Positions 41,454 through 50,236 of a stretch of DNA of 64,000 nucleotides are shown here, one piece after another. The notes below the pieces were generated by a model. It had not been told where the DNA came from. It made no database searches and worked only from the letters and a program-made list of their open reading frames with translations. The DNA comes from Pseudomonas guineae. GTDB taxonomy: Bacteria > Pseudomonadota > Gammaproteobacteria > Pseudomonadales > Pseudomonadaceae. The number at the start of each line of letters is the position of its first letter. The first letter of the stretch is position 1. The stretch spans positions 558,001 through 622,000 of the forward strand of contig NZ_FOQL01000001.1 in the NCBI RefSeq assembly GCF_900113745.1, written 5' to 3'. Both the position numbers and the translations under genes were made by a program.

Positions 41454-42710
41454 ATGAGCGACTTGTACAGCAACGCCCAGAACTGGCTTGAGAATTACCC
41501 CGAGCTCTACACCCTGACCGGCCTGACTCTGCTGATCATTGCAGCCTGGCTGGCCAACTGGGTGGTCAAGCGCGTGCTGCTACGTGGCCTGTACCGGGCA
41601 CTCCAGGCCACGCCCATTGGCCAAGACGGCACCCTGCGTGATTCGCGCATCACCGCGCGGCTCGCTAACATCGTACCGGCGCTGATTATTTCTGCCGGTA
41701 TCACCCTCGTCCCCCACCTGCCGGCAGCCGCCGTGACGGCGACACACAATGTCTGCAGCGCGTTTATCGTGCTGACTATTGCCCTGGCCATCAGCGGTGT
41801 ATTGACGCTGCTTAACAGCGCCTACGAAAAGCGCCCGAACGCCCACCTGAAACCGATCAAGGGCTACGTGCAGGTGGTGAAGATACTGCTCTTCGCCATT
41901 GCCGCCATCCTTATGGTCGCCAGCCTGATCGATCGCTCACCCTTGATTCTGCTCTCCGGTCTTGGCGCCATGGCCGCTGTGTTGATGCTGATTTTTCAAG
42001 ACACACTGCTGTCCCTGGTGGCCAGCGTGCAGATCTCATCCAGCGATATGATCCGCGTGGGCGACTGGGTCGAGATGCCACAACTGAACGCCGATGGCGA
42101 TGTCATCGACATCGCCCTGCACACGGTCAAAGTGCAGAACTGGGACAAGACCATCAGCACCATCCCGACCAAACGCTTTATCAGCGACCCGTTCAAGAAC
42201 TGGCGGGGCATGCAAGAGTGCGGCGGCCGGCGGATCAAGCGCAGCCTGCTGCTTGACCAAACCAGCATCTGCTTCCTCAGCCCGGAGCAAATTGTCCGCT
42301 TGCAGCGCTTCCTGCTGCTCGGTCAGTACTTAAGCAACAAGCAGAGTGAGCTGCTCAGCTGGAACAGTGAACTGGCCGACGCCAGCCAGGAACCGGCCAA
42401 CACCCGACGTGTGACCAACATCGGCACCTTCCGCGCCTACGTCGAGCATTACCTGCGCCAGCATCCGGGTATCCATCAAGAGATGACCCAACTGGTCAGG
42501 CAGTTAAGCCCAACCGCAGATGGACTGCCGCTGGAACTTTACTGCTTCACCAATACGACTGCCTGGACGCGCTACGAGGCGATCCAGTCCGATCTCTTCG
42601 ATCATCTGCTGGCGATCCTTCCGGAGTTTGGCTTGCGTGTTTTCCAGCACCCGAGTGGCGCGGACATGCGCGAGCTGAAACCAAAGCTTATACCTACCGC
42701 TCAGCACTGA
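41454..42710 (+). CDS. MscS-family mechanosensitive channel (YbdG/MscM-like)
   Basis: 418 aa. Five hydrophobic segments in the N-terminal half lead to the pore helix and MscS beta domain (LIFQDTLLSLVASVQISSSDMIRVGDWVEM). An insertion and the NWDKTISTIPTKRFISDPFKNWRGM block are typical of the E. coli YbdG group of small-conductance channels. It protects cells against osmotic downshock. AAAGGAG lies 5 nt before the ATG. Confidence 0.9.
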   Translation: MSDLYSNAQNWLENYPELYTLTGLTLLIIAAWLANWVVKRVLLRGLYRALQATPIGQDGTLRDSRITARLANIVPALIISAGITLVPHLPAAAVTATHNVCSAFIVLTIALAISGVLTLLNSAYEKRPNAHLKPIKGYVQVVKILLFAIAAILMVASLIDRSPLILLSGLGAMAAVLMLIFQDTLLSLVASVQISSSDMIRVGDWVEMPQLNADGDVIDIALHTVKVQNWDKTISTIPTKRFISDPFKNWRGMQECGGRRIKRSLLLDQTSICFLSPEQIVRLQRFLLLGQYLSNKQSELLSWNSELADASQEPANTRRVTNIGTFRAYVEHYLRQHPGIHQEMTQLVRQLSPTADGLPLELYCFTNTTAWTRYEAIQSDLFDHLLAILPEFGLRVFQHPSGADMRELKPKLIPTAQH

Positions 42711-42719
42711 TGGCTAAAT

Positions 42720-42745
42720 GCGGCGGCAGCACTCGCTGCCGCCGC
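42720..42745 (+). terminator. GC-rich hairpin after the mechanosensitive channel gene
   Basis: A perfect 10-bp stem (GCGGCGGCAG and its complement) with a 6-nt loop, 9 bp after the stop. There is no T tract, so intrinsic termination is uncertain. Confidence 0.5.
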
Positions 42746-42767
42746 CCGCAATCAACACAAAGCACAG

Positions 42768-42849
42768 CAGCATTTATCAGCATTAAAACCATCTAAAATC
42801 AGCTTAAATGCTGATTAACACCAATTTATCGGCATTGCTTGCCAGCATT
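42768..42849. promoter_or_regulatory. Cluster of CAGCATT motifs upstream of the leu leader
   Basis: CAGCATT occurs at 42768, 42778 and 42843 and in reverse (AATGCTG) at 42807; the first two are 10 bp apart. A palindrome AATCAGC-N6-GCTGATT lies at 42797-42816. The region is AT-rich. It looks like an operator array for the leuA promoter, but no known regulator motif is recognised. Confidence 0.4.
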
Positions 42850-42874
42850 CGCCTCAAAGATTAGGGTTGGAGCC

Positions 42875-42967
42875 ATGCACACTTATCACACCCTTCTTTT
42901 GCTGCGCCAACACGCCAAGCCCCACACCGATGTGGGCAATGCCGCGAGCCAGCGACTGCGTGGCTAA
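42875..42967 (+). CDS. Candidate leu operon leader peptide
   Basis: 30 codons: MHTYHTLLLLRQHAKPHT followed by 12 more residues. Leu codons 7-10 (CTT CTT TTG CTG, 42893-42904) are adjacent. GGAG lies 3 nt before the ATG. It sits 77 bp upstream of leuA, and its 3' part overlaps alternative hairpins, the arrangement of a ribosome-mediated attenuator controlled by charged tRNA-Leu. Its small size and this context, not a family match, support it. Confidence 0.6.
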   Translation: MHTYHTLLLLRQHAKPHTDVGNAASQRLRG

Positions 42968-42995
42968 CGCCTGACACCAGCGCCCTAGCCTATTT
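42921..42995 (+). promoter_or_regulatory. Candidate leuA attenuator (alternative hairpins)
   Basis: CCCACA-CCGA-TGTGGG (42921-42936) is a pause-type hairpin. AGCCA (42947-42951) can pair with TGGCT (42961-42965); GGCTA (42962-42966) can instead pair with TAGCC (42986-42990) in a longer hairpin followed by TATTT. The two pairings share bases and exclude each other. The terminator T tract is weak. Confidence 0.5.
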
Positions 42996-43044
42996 CAGAT
43001 TCCGCCCGGCCCGCCGATTGCCGCCGCGCTAAAAGGATTGCCCC

Positions 43045-44715
43045 ATGAGCATGCTTAAAGACCCCTCCAGCAAGTACAGCCCGTTCACCCAGATCGCCAT
43101 CCCAGATCGCACCTGGCCGGATCAGGTCATCGATAAGGCCCCTATTTGGCTCTCCACTGACTTGCGCGATGGCAACCAATCGCTAATCGAGCCTATGGAT
43201 GCCGAGAAGAAGATGCGTTTCTTCAAGTGCTTGGTGCAGGTTGGCCTGAAGGAAATCGAAGTAGGCTTTCCCTCCGCCTCGCAGACCGACTTCGACTTCG
43301 TCCGCGAACTAATCGAAGGCGGCCATATCCCGGATGATGTAACCATTCAGGTGCTGACCCAGGCCCGCGACGACCTTATCGAGCGCACCTTCGAGTCACT
43401 CAAGGGCGCCAAGCGTGCCATCGTGCATTACTACAACGCCTGCGCGCCGAGCTTTCGCAAGATCGTCTTCAACCAGGACAAGGCAGGCGTCAAAGCCATC
43501 GCCGTGGCCGCCGGCACGACCATCAAGCGCTTGGCCGCCGCTGCGCCACAAACGCGCTGGGGTTTTGAGTATTCGCCGGAAGTGTTCAGCTCCACCGAAA
43601 TCGATTTCGCCGTTGAGGTGTGTAACGCCGTCATCGGCGTATTTGAGCCGACACCAGTGCACAAGCTGATCCTCAACCTGCCCGCGACCATCGAGTGCGC
43701 CACGCCGAATAACTATGCCGACCAGATCGAGTGGTTTGGTCGCCACATCGATCGCCGCGACAGTGTGTTGATTAGCGTGCACACCCACAACGACCGCGGC
43801 ACTGGCGTTGCGGCCACCGAACTCGCGGTAATGGCCGGTGCGGATCGCGTCGAAGGCTGCCTGTTCGGCAACGGCGAGCGCACGGGCAACGTCTGCTTGG
43901 TCACCGTCGCGCTGAACCTCTACACCCAAGGCGTGAACCCGGAGCTGGACTTCTCCGATATCGACAACGTGCGCAAAGTGGTTGAGGACTGCAACCAAAT
44001 CCCCGTTCACCCTCGTCATCCGTACGTCGGCGATTTGGTCCATACCGCCTTCTCCGGCTCGCACCAGGATGCGATCCGCAAGGGCTTCGCTCAGCGCCAG
44101 GCCGATGCGGTTTGGGAAGTGCCCTATCTGCCGATAGATCCGGCCGATATCGGCCGCGATTACGAGGCGGTGATCCGCGTTAATAGCCAATCCGGCAAAG
44201 GCGGCATTGCTTTCCTGCTGGAGCAGGAATACGGCATTAACCTGCCGCGCCGCATGCAGATCGAGTTCAGCCAGGTAGTGCAAAAAGAAACCGACCGCCT
44301 GGGCTTGGAAATGAGCGCGGCACAGATCCACCAGTTACTTGAGCGCGAATACCTGCAAGCGACCACGCCCTATGCGCTGAAAGGCCATCGCCTGCAGGAA
44401 GAAAACGGCACCAGCGCAGTTGATGTCGAAGTCATCAACGAAGGTGAAACTCAGCACTGGCGCGGCATCGGTAAAGGCCCACTGGAAGCCTTGGTCGCCG
44501 GCCTGCCCGTCGCCGTGGAGATCATGGACTACTCAGAGCACGCCATCGGCGCTGGCACCAACGCCAAAGCAGCGGCCTATATCGAACTGCGCGTTAATGG
44601 TGGCCGTGCATTGCATGGCGTCGGCATCGATGAAAACCTGACCACGGCAAGCTTCCGGGCGCTGTTCAGCGCATTGAACCGGGCCATCGGCCAGGCTGCC
44701 GAACGAGCCGCCTGA
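43045..44715 (+). CDS. leuA: 2-isopropylmalate synthase (long, type II LeuA)
   Basis: 556 aa. First committed step of leucine synthesis, acetyl-CoA plus 2-oxoisovalerate. The TIM barrel begins with [11 protein letters not shown]; metal-binding HTHNDRG and the GNGERTGNV loop follow. The C-terminal regulatory LeuA domain (about 430-556, [15 protein letters not shown] ... [21 protein letters not shown]) implies leucine feedback. The N-terminal extension [16 protein letters not shown] is typical of the Pseudomonas/actinobacterial form. AAGGA lies 7 nt before the ATG. Confidence 0.97.
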   Translation: MSMLKDPSSKYSPFTQIAIPDRTWPDQVIDKAPIWLSTDLRDGNQSLIEPMDAEKKMRFFKCLVQVGLKEIEVGFPSASQTDFDFVRELIEGGHIPDDVTIQVLTQARDDLIERTFESLKGAKRAIVHYYNACAPSFRKIVFNQDKAGVKAIAVAAGTTIKRLAAAAPQTRWGFEYSPEVFSSTEIDFAVEVCNAVIGVFEPTPVHKLILNLPATIECATPNNYADQIEWFGRHIDRRDSVLISVHTHNDRGTGVAATELAVMAGADRVEGCLFGNGERTGNVCLVTVALNLYTQGVNPELDFSDIDNVRKVVEDCNQIPVHPRHPYVGDLVHTAFSGSHQDAIRKGFAQRQADAVWEVPYLPIDPADIGRDYEAVIRVNSQSGKGGIAFLLEQEYGINLPRRMQIEFSQVVQKETDRLGLEMSAAQIHQLLEREYLQATTPYALKGHRLQEENGTSAVDVEVINEGETQHWRGIGKGPLEALVAGLPVAVEIMDYSEHAIGAGTNAKAAAYIELRVNGGRALHGVGIDENLTTASFRALFSALNRAIGQAAERAA

Positions 44716-44726
44716 ATGGCAAATGG

Positions 44727-44758
44727 GTTGCTAGCGGGATCTTTCATTCGCTAGCGAC
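44727..44758. terminator. Hairpin between leuA and the HxlR gene
   Basis: Stem GTTGCTAGCG / CGCTAGCGAC (one wobble pair) with a 12-nt loop, 11 bp after the leuA stop, between converging genes. Lacks a T run. Confidence 0.4.
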
Positions 44759-44777
44759 TTAACAGCCTCCATCGCCC

Positions 44778-45149
44778 TCACTCACCCTGCTGCTGACAGT
44801 GACTACGTCCCCATTCACACATGGCGGCTAGCACCGGCTGCAGGGTGGCACCGTGCTCGGTTACGCAATACTCCACACGCGGCGGCACCTCGGCAAACAC
44901 TGTGCGGGTCAGCACGCCAACACGCTCCAGCTCTCGTAACTGCTGGGTCAGCATCTTCTCAGTGATGCCCGGCACCAGCCGCTTCAGCTCGGAAAACCGC
45001 AGCGGACCGTTGAGCAGGCGATACACCAGCAACGCTTTCCACTTGCCGCCAATCACCTCCAAGGTGACATCCATTGGCGTGCTGTAAACCTTGTCGCCCT
45101 GCATCAGCAATTTGTTTTCAGCCAAGCCGGCTTGCTGCTCGCCTATCAT
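44778..45149 (-). CDS. HxlR family transcriptional regulator
   Basis: 123 aa. The winged-helix core is plain: EVIGGKWKALLVYRLLNGPLRF, then PGITEKMLTQQLRELE and PPRVEYCVTEHG. Cysteines at 95, 111 and 118 could sense electrophiles or oxidants, but the N-terminal Cys of YodB-type sensors is absent. It diverges from the Old Yellow Enzyme gene and probably controls it and itself through the inverted repeat between them. Confidence 0.9.
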   Translation of the reverse strand: MIGEQQAGLAENKLLMQGDKVYSTPMDVTLEVIGGKWKALLVYRLLNGPLRFSELKRLVPGITEKMLTQQLRELERVGVLTRTVFAEVPPRVEYCVTEHGATLQPVLAAMCEWGRSHCQQQGE

Positions 45150-45160
45150 TGATTACCTCC

Positions 45161-45192
45161 AAGTAAGTTACCTTCCATATCGTACGTACTTC
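45161..45192. promoter_or_regulatory. Candidate HxlR operator
   Basis: AAGTAAGTTA at 45161-45170 and the inverse of AAGTACGTA at 45183-45191 make an imperfect inverted repeat about 30 bp long, just upstream of the HxlR start. HxlR/DUF24 regulators bind as dimers to such elements. The target and effector are inferred. Confidence 0.5.
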
Positions 45193-45266
45193 CCAAAAAG
45201 ATCGCCACGCGCATAATAGCCGCCATGGCTCATACCAGCCACTTCGACGACCTTGATGGAGCTTTC

Positions 45267-46367
45267 ATGACGATCAAACACCTGCTCACGCCGCTGCAAC
45301 TGGGCGCCCTATCCCTGCCCAATCGCCTGGTAATGGCACCCCTGACGCGTCAGCGCAGCCTGCCCGGTAACGTGCCAGGCGAGCTAAACGCCAGCTACTA
45401 CGCGCAGCGCGCCAACGCCGGCTTGATCATCAGCGAAGCCAGTCAGGTCTGCCCTGAAGGTCAAGGCTATGCATGGAGCCCAGGCATCCACAGCGACGCC
45501 CAGGTCGCCGGCTGGCAGCAGGTGACCCAGGCGGTGCATCAGGCCGGCGGGCGTATTTTTCTCCAGCTCTGGCATGTCGGGCGCATTTCCCACCCGCTGC
45601 TGCAGCCACATGGCGCTGACCCGGTGGCGCCCTCGGCAATCCAGGCTAAAGCCGAGTGCTATGTGGTCGAGGCCGACGGCAGCCACCACAAGGCCGCCAC
45701 TGCCATGCCGCGCGCACTGGAGCTGAACGAATTGCCGGATGTTGTGGCTGCTTATGCCCATGGCAGCGCCAACGCGATCAAGGCTGGCTTCGATGGCGTT
45801 GAAGTGCACGCTGCTAATGGCTACCTGTTGGATCAGTTCCTGTGCTCCGACAGTAATCAGCGCAGCGATACCTATGGCGGCTCGGCTGAGAACCGTGCCC
45901 GCATGGTCCTGCAAGTAGTTGACGCGACCGTGGCCACAGTCGGCGATAGCCGTAAGGTTGGTATCCGTATTTCACCAATGGGCACCTTCGGCGATGTGAA
46001 TGATGCCAATCCACTGGAGACTTTCAGCTATCTGGTTGCGCAGCTCAACAGCCGCAACCTGGCCTACCTGCACGTCAACCGCCCAGATTGGCTAGGCGGT
46101 ACCTTCGAAGGCTTTGATGAACTGCTACGCGCCCTTCGCGACATCTACACCGGTACCCTGATCATTGCTGGCGGACAGACGGCCGAAAGCGGTGAGCAAG
46201 CCATCAGCGAAGGGCTGGCTGACCTCGTGGCCTATGGCCGCCCGTATATCGCCAACCCGGACCTACTCGCCCGCTTCCAGGCCGGCGCTGAACTCAACCC
46301 ACTGGACGGCAACACCCTGTATGGCGGCGGCGCTGAGGGTTATACCGACTATCCAAGCATGGGCTAA
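45267..46367 (+). CDS. Alkene reductase, Old Yellow Enzyme family (NemA-like)
   Basis: 366 aa from the ATG at 45267 (GGAG 5 nt upstream); the ATG at 45225 has no ribosome site. FMN-dependent reduction of activated C=C bonds or nitro compounds. Family blocks: NRLVMAPLTRQRS, LQLWHVGRISHP, VHAANGYLLDQFLCSDSNQR, and ADLVAYGRPYIANPDL near the FMN phosphate. The divergent HxlR gene fits a quinone or electrophile response. Confidence 0.94.
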   Translation: MTIKHLLTPLQLGALSLPNRLVMAPLTRQRSLPGNVPGELNASYYAQRANAGLIISEASQVCPEGQGYAWSPGIHSDAQVAGWQQVTQAVHQAGGRIFLQLWHVGRISHPLLQPHGADPVAPSAIQAKAECYVVEADGSHHKAATAMPRALELNELPDVVAAYAHGSANAIKAGFDGVEVHAANGYLLDQFLCSDSNQRSDTYGGSAENRARMVLQVVDATVATVGDSRKVGIRISPMGTFGDVNDANPLETFSYLVAQLNSRNLAYLHVNRPDWLGGTFEGFDELLRALRDIYTGTLIIAGGQTAESGEQAISEGLADLVAYGRPYIANPDLLARFQAGAELNPLDGNTLYGGGAEGYTDYPSMG

Positions 46368-46384
46368 GCAATTCTGCTCTAACG

Positions 46385-46409
46385 AAACGCCGGGCAATGC
46401 CCGGCGTTT
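46385..46409. terminator. Bidirectional terminator
   Basis: AAACGCCGGGC / GCCCGGCGTTT stem with a 3-nt loop between the converging alkene reductase and omega-amidase genes. Confidence 0.88.
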
Positions 46410-46422
46410 GCTTATCTGCGTA

Positions 46423-47214
46423 TCAGCTCAGCTGGAAAGCATCGGCATCCTGATGAGCCGGGAAGCGCTGCCGATGAGCGGCTAAGTCGGCCGCACGCAA
46501 GGTTAGACGAAACACCCCATCAGCTGCTCCGGCGACCAGCAAGGTCTCGCCCTGGAAATCCAACACCTGACTGTCACCGCTGTAGGCGTGACCATTGCCG
46601 TCCTCACCAATTCGATTGAGCGCCGCTACGTAGCAGAGGTTTTCGATCGCTCGCGCTGGCAACAGGCGATTCCACTGGTTACGCCGCACCGCCGGCCAGC
46701 TGGCGGTGTAGAGCAGCAGGTCGGTATGTTGCGGGTCACAACTCCACACCGGAAAGCGCAGGTCGTAACAAATCAGCGGTCTTACCTGCCAACCTTTCAC
46801 CTGCATCAGCACTTGTTGCTCACCCGCACTGAAGTGCTTGTGCTCACCAGCCATGCGAAACAGGTGACGCTTGTCGTAGTGCGCCACGGAACCATCTGGG
46901 CGCGCCCAGAGCAGGCGATTGCGGTACGCGCCATCAGCGGTCTGGATAATTAGACTGCCTGTAACGACTGCCTGCAACGCTTGGGCCTGCTCACGCAGCC
47001 ACTCGCTGGTTGGACCATCCTCTGGTTCAGCCAAGGTGCTGGAATCCATAGAAAACCCGGTATTGAACATCTCGGGCAACACAATCAGATCCACCCCGCG
47101 AGCCTGCCCCAACAGGAATGCAAAATGCGCGCGGTTGGCCGCTGGGTCTTGCCAGGCCAAGGAAGTCTGTATCAGCGCCAGCTCTAGATCAGGTAATGCA
47201 CTTATATCGCGCAT
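46423..47214 (-). CDS. Carbon-nitrogen hydrolase, omega-amidase type (YafV/Nit2-like)
   Basis: 263 aa from the ATG at 47214. The Glu-Lys-Cys triad of nitrilase-superfamily enzymes is Glu48 (LPEMFNTGF), Lys115 (HYDKRHLF) and Cys149 (LICYDLRFPVW). The YafV/Nit2 branch hydrolyses 2-oxoglutaramate and 2-oxosuccinamate. Its start overlaps the end of the aminotransferase gene by 13 bp, so they are translated together. Because such aminotransferases use glutamine, this amidase would remove the 2-oxoglutaramate formed. Confidence 0.92.
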   Translation of the reverse strand: MRDISALPDLELALIQTSLAWQDPAANRAHFAFLLGQARGVDLIVLPEMFNTGFSMDSSTLAEPEDGPTSEWLREQAQALQAVVTGSLIIQTADGAYRNRLLWARPDGSVAHYDKRHLFRMAGEHKHFSAGEQQVLMQVKGWQVRPLICYDLRFPVWSCDPQHTDLLLYTASWPAVRRNQWNRLLPARAIENLCYVAALNRIGEDGNGHAYSGDSQVLDFQGETLLVAGAADGVFRLTLRAADLAAHRQRFPAHQDADAFQLS

Positions 47215-48350
47215 AATTTTTCCGCCGCTTGCCTTAGGGTTTCTTCGCGCTTGGCGAAGCAAAAACGCACCAGCCTTAGCTCTTTTGGCGGCTGTTGATA
47301 GAACACCGACACCGGAATCGCCGCGACGCCATGTGCGCGGGTCAGCCACTCGGCCATCGCTAGGTCATCCAAGTCAGGTCGTATTGCCGAGTAGTCGACC
47401 AGCTGAAAGAAGGTGCCTGCAGCGCGAGTAAAGCTAAAACGCGAGCCGGCCAACAGGTCACAGAACAGGTCGCGCTTGGCCTGGTAGAAGCCTGGTAGGT
47501 TCTCGACATGCTCAGGATGCTCAGCCATATAGTCAGCCAGCGCACATTGCAGCGGCGTTACTGCGCAGAAGCTGACGTATTGATGGACCTTGCGCAGCTC
47601 CGCGCTCAGCGCTGGCGGCGCCACCACGTAACCGGTTTTCCAGCCAGTGACGTGATAGCTCTTGCCGAACGAGCTGACCACAAAAGCGCGCTGATACAAC
47701 TCCTCATGGGCCAACACACTGACGTGCTTGGTGCCGTCAAACACCAGGTGCTCATAAACCTCATCACTGATCAGGTAAATGTCACGACCACGAATCAGCT
47801 CAGCCAGCTGATCCAGTTCGGCTTTAGAAATCAACGCACCACTGGGGTTGTGCGGACTATTAAGGATGATCAGGCGCGTATTAACGCTTAGCGCATCATT
47901 GAGACGCTGCCAGTCGATGGCGAAATCGGGTAGCGCCAGCGGCACGTGCACACAACGCCCACCGGCCAGCTCAACGGAGGGTTCATAGCTGTCGTAGCAA
48001 GGGCCGAAGACGATAACCTCATCGCCCGCACGGATAAGCGCCTGCACCGCACAGAAGATTGCCTGAGTCGCCCCAGGAGTAATGGTGATCTCGTTATCGG
48101 CACTGACAGTGCGGCCATAACTGCGGGCAATCTTCGCTGCCACCTGCTCTCGCAGGGCAGGCAAACCCGTCATCGGTGCGTACTGGTTATGCCCAGCAGC
48201 GATATGCCGCCCGACCGCCTCACGCAAAGCCAACGGCCCATCGAAATCAGGAAAACCCTGCGAAAGATTAAGCGCGCCGGTTTCCACAGCAAGCTGCGAC
48301 ATGCGGGTAAAAATGGTGGTGCCGACGTTCGGTAACTTGCTGATGATCAT
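47202..48350 (-). CDS. Methionine/aromatic aminotransferase, PLP-dependent (YbdL-like)
   Basis: 382 aa from the ATG at 48350; a longer upstream frame adds 24 unlikely residues. Class I fold; the PLP lysine is Lys230 in SSFGKSYHVTGWKTGY, with NSPHNPSGA and SDEVYEHLVF also present. It begins MIISKLPNVGTTIFTRMSQLA like E. coli YbdL, which uses methionine and aromatic amino acids. In many bacteria this activity closes the methionine salvage cycle using glutamine, which fits the overlapping omega-amidase gene. Confidence 0.92.
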   Translation of the reverse strand: MIISKLPNVGTTIFTRMSQLAVETGALNLSQGFPDFDGPLALREAVGRHIAAGHNQYAPMTGLPALREQVAAKIARSYGRTVSADNEITITPGATQAIFCAVQALIRAGDEVIVFGPCYDSYEPSVELAGGRCVHVPLALPDFAIDWQRLNDALSVNTRLIILNSPHNPSGALISKAELDQLAELIRGRDIYLISDEVYEHLVFDGTKHVSVLAHEELYQRAFVVSSFGKSYHVTGWKTGYVVAPPALSAELRKVHQYVSFCAVTPLQCALADYMAEHPEHVENLPGFYQAKRDLFCDLLAGSRFSFTRAAGTFFQLVDYSAIRPDLDDLAMAEWLTRAHGVAAIPVSVFYQQPPKELRLVRFCFAKREETLRQAAEKLCAI

Positions 48351-48597
48351 CGAGGAAGCATCCGGCTTGAGTGCTAACAGGCTGTTGAGAAACGTAGACG
48401 AGGAAGCAGACTGGGGTTGCACACAAGTTTACGAGCTGTAAATGAGCATTACTCGTTTCACTCGCCCTTCGAGTCGCGCTCAAGCGCGTTAGCCGCAGCG
48501 GCTTCCCGAGCCTGTTTTAACGCAGTATTGCCAACGCAGGTAGTTCTTCATCAACCTGCGAGTGAAGCGGCAGGATAGCCCATCACCCAAAAACGCA

Positions 48598-48619
48598 AAA
48601 GGCACCCGCAGGTGCCTTT
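48598..48619 (-). terminator. Terminator of der
   Basis: AAAGGCACC / GGTGCCTTT stem with a 4-nt loop, followed on the minus strand by TGCGTTTTT, about 20 bp after the der stop. It closes the long minus-strand run from cysE/iscR to der. Confidence 0.85.
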
Positions 48620-48639
48620 ATAGAGCGTTTAGTCCGAGC

Positions 48640-50112
48640 TTAGCGCTTGTCTTTACGCTTCTTCTCGGCCTTCTTGTGGTGGGTCATCATCCGGCGCTTC
48701 TTGTTCACCTGACGATCGGTGAGGGAGTTTTTGTTACCCTCGTAAGGGTTCTCACCACCTTTGAACTCGATACGAATCGGCGTGCCGACCAGCTTGAGCA
48801 CTCGACGGTAGGTGTTTTCCAAGTACCGGACATAGGACTTGGGCACCGCATCGACCTGGTTACCATGGATCACGATCAGCGGCGGGTTAGCACCGCCCAA
48901 GTGGGCGTAACGCAGCTTGATCCGGCGATTGTTAACCATGGGCGGCGCGTGATCACCGACTGCATCTTCCAGAATCTGGGTCAGGCGGTTGGTCGGCCAG
49001 CGAGTGATCGCCGACTTGAACGAAGCCTGCACCGACTTGTACAGATTGCCCACACCGGTGCCGTGTAGCGCCGAGATAAAGTGGATATCGGCAAAGTCGA
49101 CAAAGAACAGCCGGCGCTGCAGTTCGACTTTCACATAGTCGCGCTCGCTGGGCTCCATGCCATCCCACTTGTTCAGGGCGATCACCAGCGCACGGCCACT
49201 TTCCAACACAAAACCGAGCAGATTGAGGTCATGGTCGACCACGCCTTCGCGGGCATCCATGACAAACACCACGACGTTGGAGTCTTGGATTGCCTGCAGG
49301 GTTTTCACCACCGAAAACTTTTCTACCGCCTCGAAAATCTTGCCGCGACGACGTACGCCGGCGGTGTCGATCAAGGTGTACTTCTCGTCATCACGCTCGA
49401 ACGGAATATAGATGCTGTCGCGGGTGGTACCCGGCTGGTCATAAACGATGACCCGGTCTTCACCGAGCATACGATTGACCAGGGTCGACTTACCGACGTT
49501 GGGACGGCCAATAATCGCCAGCTTGATACCGTCTTTCTCGCTCGGGCCTGGAATGCGCTTGGCTTCCTGACCTTCGAGGACGACTTCATCTTCCTCACCT
49601 TCTGCAAGCTCGTTGGCATCCTTAGGAAAGGAGCCCAGCACGGCTTCGAGCATCTGCGTGAGACCGCGACCGTGAGCACCGGCAATCGGCAGCGACTCGC
49701 CCATACCCATGCTGGAGAACTCAGCACGCGCTAGGTCAGCGTCGATGTTGTCGACCTTGTTGATAATCAGGAAGCTGCGCTTGTTACGGCGACGCAGGTG
49801 CTCACCAATCATCTGGTCGGAGGCGGACAGCCCAGCACGGGCATCTACCAGAAACAGTACAGCATCGGCTTCTTCAATGGCCTGCAGAGACTGCTCGGCC
49901 ATCTTTGCGTCGATACCTTCCTCGTCACCGGAAATACCACCGGTGTCGATGACAATATAGGTTCGCCCCTGCCACTTGGCCTCGCCGTATTGGCGATCAC
50001 GGGTCAGACCAGACAGGTCGCCGACAATCGCGTCACGGGACTTGGTCAAGCGGTTAAACAGGGTGGACTTGCCGACGTTCGGACGGCCCACCAGGGCAAT
50101 TACGGGAACCAT
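48640..50112 (-). CDS. der: Ribosome assembly GTPase Der (EngA)
   Basis: 490 aa. Two tandem G domains each with a P-loop ([17 protein letters not shown] at residue 5 onward; [17 protein letters not shown] at about 200) and DxxG, then a KH-like C-terminal domain with a basic tail ([20 protein letters not shown]). Needed for 50S maturation. The ATG at 50112 has GGAG 6 nt upstream. Preceded by bamB as in other gammaproteobacteria. Confidence 0.97.
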   Translation of the reverse strand: MVPVIALVGRPNVGKSTLFNRLTKSRDAIVGDLSGLTRDRQYGEAKWQGRTYIVIDTGGISGDEEGIDAKMAEQSLQAIEEADAVLFLVDARAGLSASDQMIGEHLRRRNKRSFLIINKVDNIDADLARAEFSSMGMGESLPIAGAHGRGLTQMLEAVLGSFPKDANELAEGEEDEVVLEGQEAKRIPGPSEKDGIKLAIIGRPNVGKSTLVNRMLGEDRVIVYDQPGTTRDSIYIPFERDDEKYTLIDTAGVRRRGKIFEAVEKFSVVKTLQAIQDSNVVVFVMDAREGVVDHDLNLLGFVLESGRALVIALNKWDGMEPSERDYVKVELQRRLFFVDFADIHFISALHGTGVGNLYKSVQASFKSAITRWPTNRLTQILEDAVGDHAPPMVNNRRIKLRYAHLGGANPPLIVIHGNQVDAVPKSYVRYLENTYRRVLKLVGTPIRIEFKGGENPYEGNKNSLTDRQVNKKRRMMTHHKKAEKKRKDKR

Positions 50113-50147
50113 TAGGCTCTCCACTTCGTTATTTCAGAAAATACAAA

Positions 50148-50168
50148 GGCCGCTGCAGGGCAGCGGCC
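50148..50168 (-). terminator. Probable terminator of bamB
   Basis: GGCCGCTG / CAGCGGCC stem with a 5-nt loop, followed by TTTGTATTTT on the minus strand. Allows some uncoupling of der from bamB. Confidence 0.75.
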
Positions 50169-50236
50169 GGAATTCATTGCACTGACGACGCGGCACAGCC
50201 CCAAGAGCTGTACAGCATAGCCAAAGCGACAGGCGC

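Noticed and set aside
43396..44331. 311-codon open frame on the minus strand opposite leuA
   Set aside because: Shadow of GC-rich coding in leuA; no plausible product.
48430..48465. Fur-box-like AT-rich repeat upstream of the aminotransferase (AATGAGCATTACTC)
   Set aside because: Match to the 19-bp Fur consensus is poor and neither neighbouring gene concerns iron.
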